DNA from: Deltaproteobacteria bacterium
GTDB lineage: Bacteria > Desulfobacterota_D > UBA1144 > Nemesobacterales > N074bin48
Reading direction: 5' to 3'
Assembly (NCBI GenBank): GCA_004356685.1
Contig: SMWS01000136.1
Span: 1-9,444 of the forward strand
Length of the DNA stretch: 9,444 nt
The position numbers and the translations under genes were made by a program. This document shows, piece after piece, positions 6,098 to 9,444 of the stretch; the stretch's first letter is position 1, and each line of letters begins with the position of its first letter. Below the pieces are notes generated by a model. That model did not search any database, had not been told where the DNA came from, and was given only the letters and a program-made list of their open reading frames with translations.

Positions 6098-6675
6098 TGT
6101 GTCTTTTTATTAAACAATTTCTTTCAAATCCTAACTCCACAGGAGCTATTCACCCTTCATCAGAACAATTAGCAGATCTTATTACTGAAACTGCTCAACT
6201 TTCTAATCGAAGCACAATTGTGGAAATAGGTTCTGGTACTGGAGTGTTTACAGAAAAAATTTATGAGAAGAAAAATGAATCTGCAGACTTTTTTGCGATT
6301 GAGTTGAATTCCTATTTTGTAGAACAAACAAAAAAGAGGTGCCCCAGTGTTAAGGTTTTTGAAGGTTCTGCTAAGAACATAAATATATATTTAAAAAATC
6401 GGGGTTACAGTAGGTGTGATTGTATAATATCAGGTCTGCCATGGGCTTCTTTTAACGATGAAATTCAGGATAATATATTACAGAATATATATGATTCTAT
6501 GGTTCCCGGCGCGATTTTTTTAACCTTTTCTTATTTGCAAAGTTTAATTATGCCCTCGGGAAGAAGGTTTAGAAAAAAATTAACCGATATGTTTGGGAGT
6601 GTTCAAAAAACAAAAGTTGTATGGAATAATTTTCCCCCTGCATTTGTTTATTCGGTTTATAAACCTGTGGTTTAA
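6097..6675 (+). CDS. PmtA-like phospholipid N-methyltransferase (COG3963), class I SAM methyltransferase
   Basis: The 192-residue protein is a soluble Rossmann-fold methyltransferase of the type annotated as phospholipid N-methyltransferase, relatives of rRNA adenine dimethylases. PmtA enzymes methylate phosphatidylethanolamine, stepwise towards phosphatidylcholine, at the inner membrane surface. Visible marks are the N-terminal FLSNPNSTGAIHPSS (8-22), motif I VEIGSGTGVFTE (42-53), the acidic residue after strand 2 in AIELN (67-71, E69), motif IV SGLPWASF (112-119) and the C-terminal NFPPAFVYSV (178-187). The NP-STGAI-PSS opening and SGLPW block are what separate this group from KsgA-type enzymes. 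Lipid activity is inferred from family; a lipid-like or small-molecule amine substrate remains possible. The ATG is the only sensible start but has no Shine-Dalgarno. The oxidoreductase gene starts 35 bp downstream, and hsp20 is divergent. Confidence 0.75.
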   Translation: MCLFIKQFLSNPNSTGAIHPSSEQLADLITETAQLSNRSTIVEIGSGTGVFTEKIYEKKNESADFFAIELNSYFVEQTKKRCPSVKVFEGSAKNINIYLKNRGYSRCDCIISGLPWASFNDEIQDNILQNIYDSMVPGAIFLTFSYLQSLIMPSGRRFRKKLTDMFGSVQKTKVVWNNFPPAFVYSVYKPVV

Positions 6676-6710
6676 TTTGAAACCCCTCCTCATATAATAA
6701 TTAATTAGAG

Positions 6711-8576
6711 ATGCTTACAAGAAAGGAAGATAAAAAAGTAATAATAATTGGCGGAGGTCCCGCAGGGCTTACAGCAGCCTATGAGCTCAATAAGAGCGGA
6801 ATCAGGTCTGAAGTATTTGAAAAAGATGATATAGTTGGCGGAATTTCTCGTACGGTAAACTACAAAGGTTATAGATTTGATATAGGCGGTCACAGGTTTT
6901 TTACAAAAGTTAAGGTAGTGCAGGATATGTGGGATGAAGTGCTCAGGAAGGATTTTTTACTGAGAGACCGACTGTCCCGAATTTATTACAGGAAAAAATT
7001 TTTTAATTACCCATTTGAAGTCAAAAATGCGGTATTTGGTCTAGGGATATTTAACAGCCTCTTAATAGTTCTAAGCTATTTAAGAGCACAGGTTATTCCG
7101 ATCAGACCCGAAAATACATTTGAGCAATGGATAATAAATAGGTTTGGTTACAGATTATATAAGATTTTTTTTAAAACTTACACGGAAAAAGTTTGGGGTA
7201 TACCCTGTTCTGAAATAAGTTCAGAATGGGCTGCGCAAAGAATAAAAGGTTTATCTCTTTTTTCTGCTTTAAAAAATGCGCTACTTAAAAAACCTCCTGC
7301 CGATAAAAATGTTATCAAAACACTAATAAATTCTTTTCATTATCCTAAGCTGGGGCCTGGAATGATGTGGGAAAAAGTAAGGGAAATCGTAGAAGAAGGA
7401 TTATGCAGGGTGCATATGAATTCAGGTATTGAAAAGATTTACTGGCATAATGACGCAGTATTAGCTGTAGAAACTTGTAAAGACCGAACAACTACCAGAA
7501 TCTCCGGCACCGATTTTATAAGCAGCATGCCTATAAGAGAGCTAATTGCGAAATTAGAGCCTTTGCCACCAAGTGAAATTCTAAAAGCAGGAGATAAACT
7601 TAATTACAGGGATTTTATAACGGTTTCACTAATTATTGACAAAAAAACAATCTTTGAAGATAACTGGATATATATACATGACCCCAATGTAAAAGTTGGT
7701 AGAATACAGAATTTCAAAAACTGGAGTCCGTATATGGTTCCAGACCCTGAAAAGACCAGCCTTGGAATGGAATATTTCTGTTTTGAAAATGATGAATTTT
7801 GGTCTATGAGCAATGAAAATCTAGTTGATCTTGCTAAAAATGAATTAGAGAAGCTTGGATTTGCCAAAAAGTCTGAAATTATTGATGGAACCGTTGTTAG
7901 AATGCCCAAAGCATATCCGGTGTATGATGAAGAGTATAAAAAGGCGCTTGAGCAAATTAAAGAATTTCTAGGAAAAATTTCAAATCTGCAACTAGTCGGT
8001 AGAAATGGAATGCATAAATATAATAATCAGGATCATTCAATGCTTACCTCTATGCTCGCTGTAAAAAATATCCTGGGGGGACACTTCGATCTTTGGAAAG
8101 TAAATGCTGATCAGGATTATCATGAAGAAATTAAAGAAAATGAACAATTAGACAAACAGTTATCTGATTTATCTTCAACACAGCCTCTTATCCCTTCAGC
8201 TTTTGCTATGAAAAAATCTTCAGGCAGTCTGATAGAAAAAGCAATTATAAGAGTTTTTTCAAGACTTGATAAATTTGCATTTGCCGTGGCTGTAGGAACA
8301 GCAAGTTTTCTTTTCTTATTTCTTGCTACGATATTTCTTGAATTTAAAGGTGACCAAAATATAGTGCAGAGCATGCTGCTTCTAAACAACTATTTTGTTG
8401 GATATGATATATCCATAAAAGGCGCTTTTATAGGAGGAGGATATTGTTTCCTCTGGGGGTTTATATCTGGATGGTTATTTGCATATATAAGGAATCTTTC
8501 ATTAGGATTTGTTATTTACAAGGAAAAAAAGAAACTGGAAAACCAATCTCTAAAAGACCTGTTAGATTATATTTAG
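6711..8576 (+). CDS. FAD-dependent oxidoreductase (UDP-galactopyranose mutase/PPOX-like) with C-terminal membrane domain
   Basis: Of the 621 residues, about 1-465 form an amine-oxidase/UGM-like flavoprotein and the rest is a linker plus a two-helix membrane domain. The FAD-binding start VIIIGGGPAGLTAAYEL (10-26) is followed by E37-K-DDIVGGISRT, GYRFDIGGHRFF (53-64), YTEKVWGIP (157-165) and the C-terminal flavin motif GRNGMHKYNNQDHSM (430-444). Such enzymes often sit in polysaccharide or lipid-glycan gene sets; the exact reaction (mutase, desaturase or dehydrogenase) cannot be told from sequence. The membrane part has helices at about 521-543 and 569-591 joined by a segment with YFVGYDISIKG (561-571). 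That domain closely resembles the whole of the next gene's product. The fusion makes the protein longer than UGM (under 400) or typical PPOX (about 450). ATG 6711 is preceded by a weak AGAG. Spacing of 35 bp upstream and 16 bp downstream suggests an operon. Confidence 0.85.
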   Translation: MLTRKEDKKVIIIGGGPAGLTAAYELNKSGIRSEVFEKDDIVGGISRTVNYKGYRFDIGGHRFFTKVKVVQDMWDEVLRKDFLLRDRLSRIYYRKKFFNYPFEVKNAVFGLGIFNSLLIVLSYLRAQVIPIRPENTFEQWIINRFGYRLYKIFFKTYTEKVWGIPCSEISSEWAAQRIKGLSLFSALKNALLKKPPADKNVIKTLINSFHYPKLGPGMMWEKVREIVEEGLCRVHMNSGIEKIYWHNDAVLAVETCKDRTTTRISGTDFISSMPIRELIAKLEPLPPSEILKAGDKLNYRDFITVSLIIDKKTIFEDNWIYIHDPNVKVGRIQNFKNWSPYMVPDPEKTSLGMEYFCFENDEFWSMSNENLVDLAKNELEKLGFAKKSEIIDGTVVRMPKAYPVYDEEYKKALEQIKEFLGKISNLQLVGRNGMHKYNNQDHSMLTSMLAVKNILGGHFDLWKVNADQDYHEEIKENEQLDKQLSDLSSTQPLIPSAFAMKKSSGSLIEKAIIRVFSRLDKFAFAVAVGTASFLFLFLATIFLEFKGDQNIVQSMLLLNNYFVGYDISIKGAFIGGGYCFLWGFISGWLFAYIRNLSLGFVIYKEKKKLENQSLKDLLDYI

Positions 8577-8582
8577 GAAGGA
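8575..8582 (+). promoter_or_regulatory. Shine-Dalgarno deciding a TTG start
   Basis: AGGAAGGA overlaps the TAG stop of the oxidoreductase and lies 10 nt before TTG 8593. The nearer ATG at 8586 is only 3 nt away and reads a 4-codon frame ending at 8600, so it is not the real start. Confidence 0.6.
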
Positions 8583-8592
8583 TTAATGAAAA

Positions 8593-8934
8593 TTGAATGA
8601 ATTAAATGAAGATGAAGAAAAGCGGTTACTGACTGAAGCTGTAAAGTTGGATGCTACAGTTTTTGGACTAATTCTTGGGCTAATCATAGGGCTGATTATC
8701 TTCATCGCTACAAACTGGCTTATAATCGCAGGGGGTCATGTTGGTCCAGGAGGTGAGGTAATAATAGGTCCTCATCTTGAGTTACTCGGGCAGTTCTTTA
8801 TAGGCTATAAGGTAAGTTTTGTGGGAAGTATTATTGGCTTTGTATATGGTTTTGCTGCAGGATCAATCTTTGGGACATTAATTTCCTGGGTATACAACAA
8901 AATTATCTACTTAAGAAATACTAATAATAAATGA
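8593..8934 (+). CDS. Small two-helix membrane protein, paralogue of the oxidoreductase C-terminal domain
   Basis: The 113-residue protein has an acidic N-terminus (NELNEDEEKR), helix 1 at about 22-46 (LILGLIIGLIIFIATNWLII), a glycine-rich loop (GGHVGPGGE) and helix 2 at about 73-98, ending in WVYNK. The block FFIGYKVSFVGSIIGFVYGF (68-87) is the recognisable core and resembles small proteins often labelled 'bacteriophage holin' in non-phage contexts. No phage genes are near, so a holin role is not supported. The same pattern, LD-F, a helix with the shared triplet AT, LL-FxGYxxSxxG-IG and a glycine-rich second helix, forms the C-terminus of the protein encoded just upstream. I infer the two domains interact or form a membrane platform for the oxidoreductase. 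No ATG exists in frame before the first helix, so TTG is used. Confidence 0.75.
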   Translation: MNELNEDEEKRLLTEAVKLDATVFGLILGLIIGLIIFIATNWLIIAGGHVGPGGEVIIGPHLELLGQFFIGYKVSFVGSIIGFVYGFAAGSIFGTLISWVYNKIIYLRNTNNK

Positions 8935-9000
8935 AAAACTTACAGCAAGCTGCATGGAATTCATTTGATTAAAATATACGAATATATACTTATATAGCTT
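8935..9000 (+). other. AT-rich gap with no clear signal
   Basis: The 66 bp between the small membrane protein and the glycosyltransferase hold only A/T-rich sequence with a degenerate repeat ATATACGAATATATAC. TTGATT (8965-8970) and TATACT (8985-8990) are only 14 bp apart, too close for a sound promoter. No terminator hairpin is visible, so read-through from the upstream run is likely. Confidence 0.5.
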
Positions 9001-9444
9001 TTGAATATATTAAATACTCCTCATATCACAGTTGTTATTACTACTAGAAACAGGGGTGATATACTCTGTAATGCTTTAGAGTCCATTTTTGCAAATGATT
9101 ATAAAGAATTCCGAGTTATTATAGTTGATCAAAGTACGGATGAAATCACAAAAAATTCTATTCAAAAATACATTAATAATAACAATGTAACTTATATAAA
9201 GTCTGATGAAGTAGGTTATTCAAGGGGAAAAAATATTGGAATTTCAAATTGCAATACTGAGTTGATTGCTATAACCGATGACGACTGTATAGTGCCAAAA
9301 AACTGGATCAAGCACATGGTTGATGCTTTTAGAGAAGATGATGAAATAGGTATTGTTTTTGGAAATGTATTGCCAGGAGAGTATGATGAGAATTTAGGGT
9401 TTATTCCCACATATATAAGGGAAAAATCATACATTGCTCACAGC
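9001..9444 (+). CDS. Family 2 glycosyltransferase, 3'-partial
   Basis: The frame is open from an in-frame TAG at 8995-8997 to the window end, giving 148 residues of a GT-A fold glycosyltransferase. Such enzymes transfer a sugar from a nucleotide-sugar donor and act at the cytoplasmic face of the membrane in glycan or lipid-glycan assembly. Visible marks are the nucleotide-binding VVITTRNR (11-18), VDQSTD (42-47), GYSRGKNIGIS (72-82), the metal-binding ITDDDC (91-96) and PKNW (99-102). The acceptor-binding part lies beyond the window, so donor and acceptor cannot be assigned. No ATG occurs between the stop and the first strand; TTG 9001 is the only standard start and has no obvious Shine-Dalgarno. 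It lies 66 bp after the small membrane protein and probably belongs to the same run. Confidence 0.85.
   Translation, partial: MNILNTPHITVVITTRNRGDILCNALESIFANDYKEFRVIIVDQSTDEITKNSIQKYINNNNVTYIKSDEVGYSRGKNIGISNCNTELIAITDDDCIVPKNWIKHMVDAFREDDEIGIVFGNVLPGEYDENLGFIPTYIREKSYIAHS

Noticed and set aside
6705..6893. Minus-strand open frame over the start of the oxidoreductase
   Set aside because: It is antisense to the FAD-binding motif; no independent support.
7604..7909. Minus-strand open frame of 101 codons
   Set aside because: It is inside the oxidoreductase gene, with no recognisable domain.
8120..8389. Minus-strand open frame of 89 codons
   Set aside because: It is antisense to the linker and membrane domain of the oxidoreductase; a composition artefact.
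8586..8600. ATG at 8586 as start of the small membrane protein
   Set aside because: It reads only four codons before TGA and is in another frame.
8593..8934. Phage holin
   Set aside because: There are no phage genes nearby, and the domain is shared with the upstream oxidoreductase, which points to an anchoring role.
9216..9434. Minus-strand open frame of 72 codons
   Set aside because: The plus strand here encodes clear GT2 motifs (GYSRGKNIG, TDDDC), so this is a shadow.

Overview
This AT-rich window (by eye roughly one third G+C) is from a bacterium. It is most likely Gram-negative, because it carries a PmtA-like phospholipid methyltransferase, an exported protein of a type I associate with Bacteroidetes, and a glycan-type flavoprotein and glycosyltransferase. 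I cannot name a lineage. Shine-Dalgarno signals are weak at most starts and clear at a few (hsp20, the 4517 gene, the 8593 gene). GTG and TTG starts are used. I see no rRNA, tRNA, CRISPR array, insertion sequence or phage gene.

Region 1 (1-5425, + strand) is an ergothioneine locus. It opens with the last 42 codons of egtB, which overlap a complete egtD by ATGA. These encode the sulfoxide synthase and the histidine trimethylase of ergothioneine synthesis. Next, 20 bp on, is a protein that resembles ECF sigma factors with a C-terminal TPR domain (COG4941, ECF42-like) but has lost the sigma-2 domain. Then come a GTG-started ABC ATPase and a permease fused to its substrate-binding domain, both of the quaternary-amine (ProU/OpuC/EgtUV) class. 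A secreted protein of a family often mislabelled 'septum formation inhibitor Maf' ends the run. Ergothioneine and its precursor hercynine are both betaines, and the known ergothioneine importer EgtUV is of this transporter class. I therefore infer that this cassette makes, senses or regulates, and transports ergothioneine or a related betaine.

Region 2 (5426-6096) holds a perfect 13-bp hairpin between convergent genes, a minus-strand small heat-shock protein (hsp20), and a divergent promoter region. The promoter region contains two separate perfect inverted repeats and a possible SD-sequestering pairing in the hsp20 leader.

Region 3 (6097-9444, + strand) is a tightly spaced run. It holds a PmtA-like phospholipid N-methyltransferase, an FAD-dependent oxidoreductase related to UDP-galactopyranose mutase and protoporphyrinogen oxidase with a C-terminal two-helix membrane domain, a TTG-started 113-residue membrane protein, and the start of a family 2 glycosyltransferase cut by the window edge. 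The small membrane protein is a free-standing version of the membrane domain fused to the oxidoreductase. The run looks like envelope lipid or glycan modification.

The observations most worth following are the egtBD-transporter linkage with reversed SBD-TMD domain order, the sigma-2-less sigma-like protein inside that locus, and the paired membrane domains in region 3.
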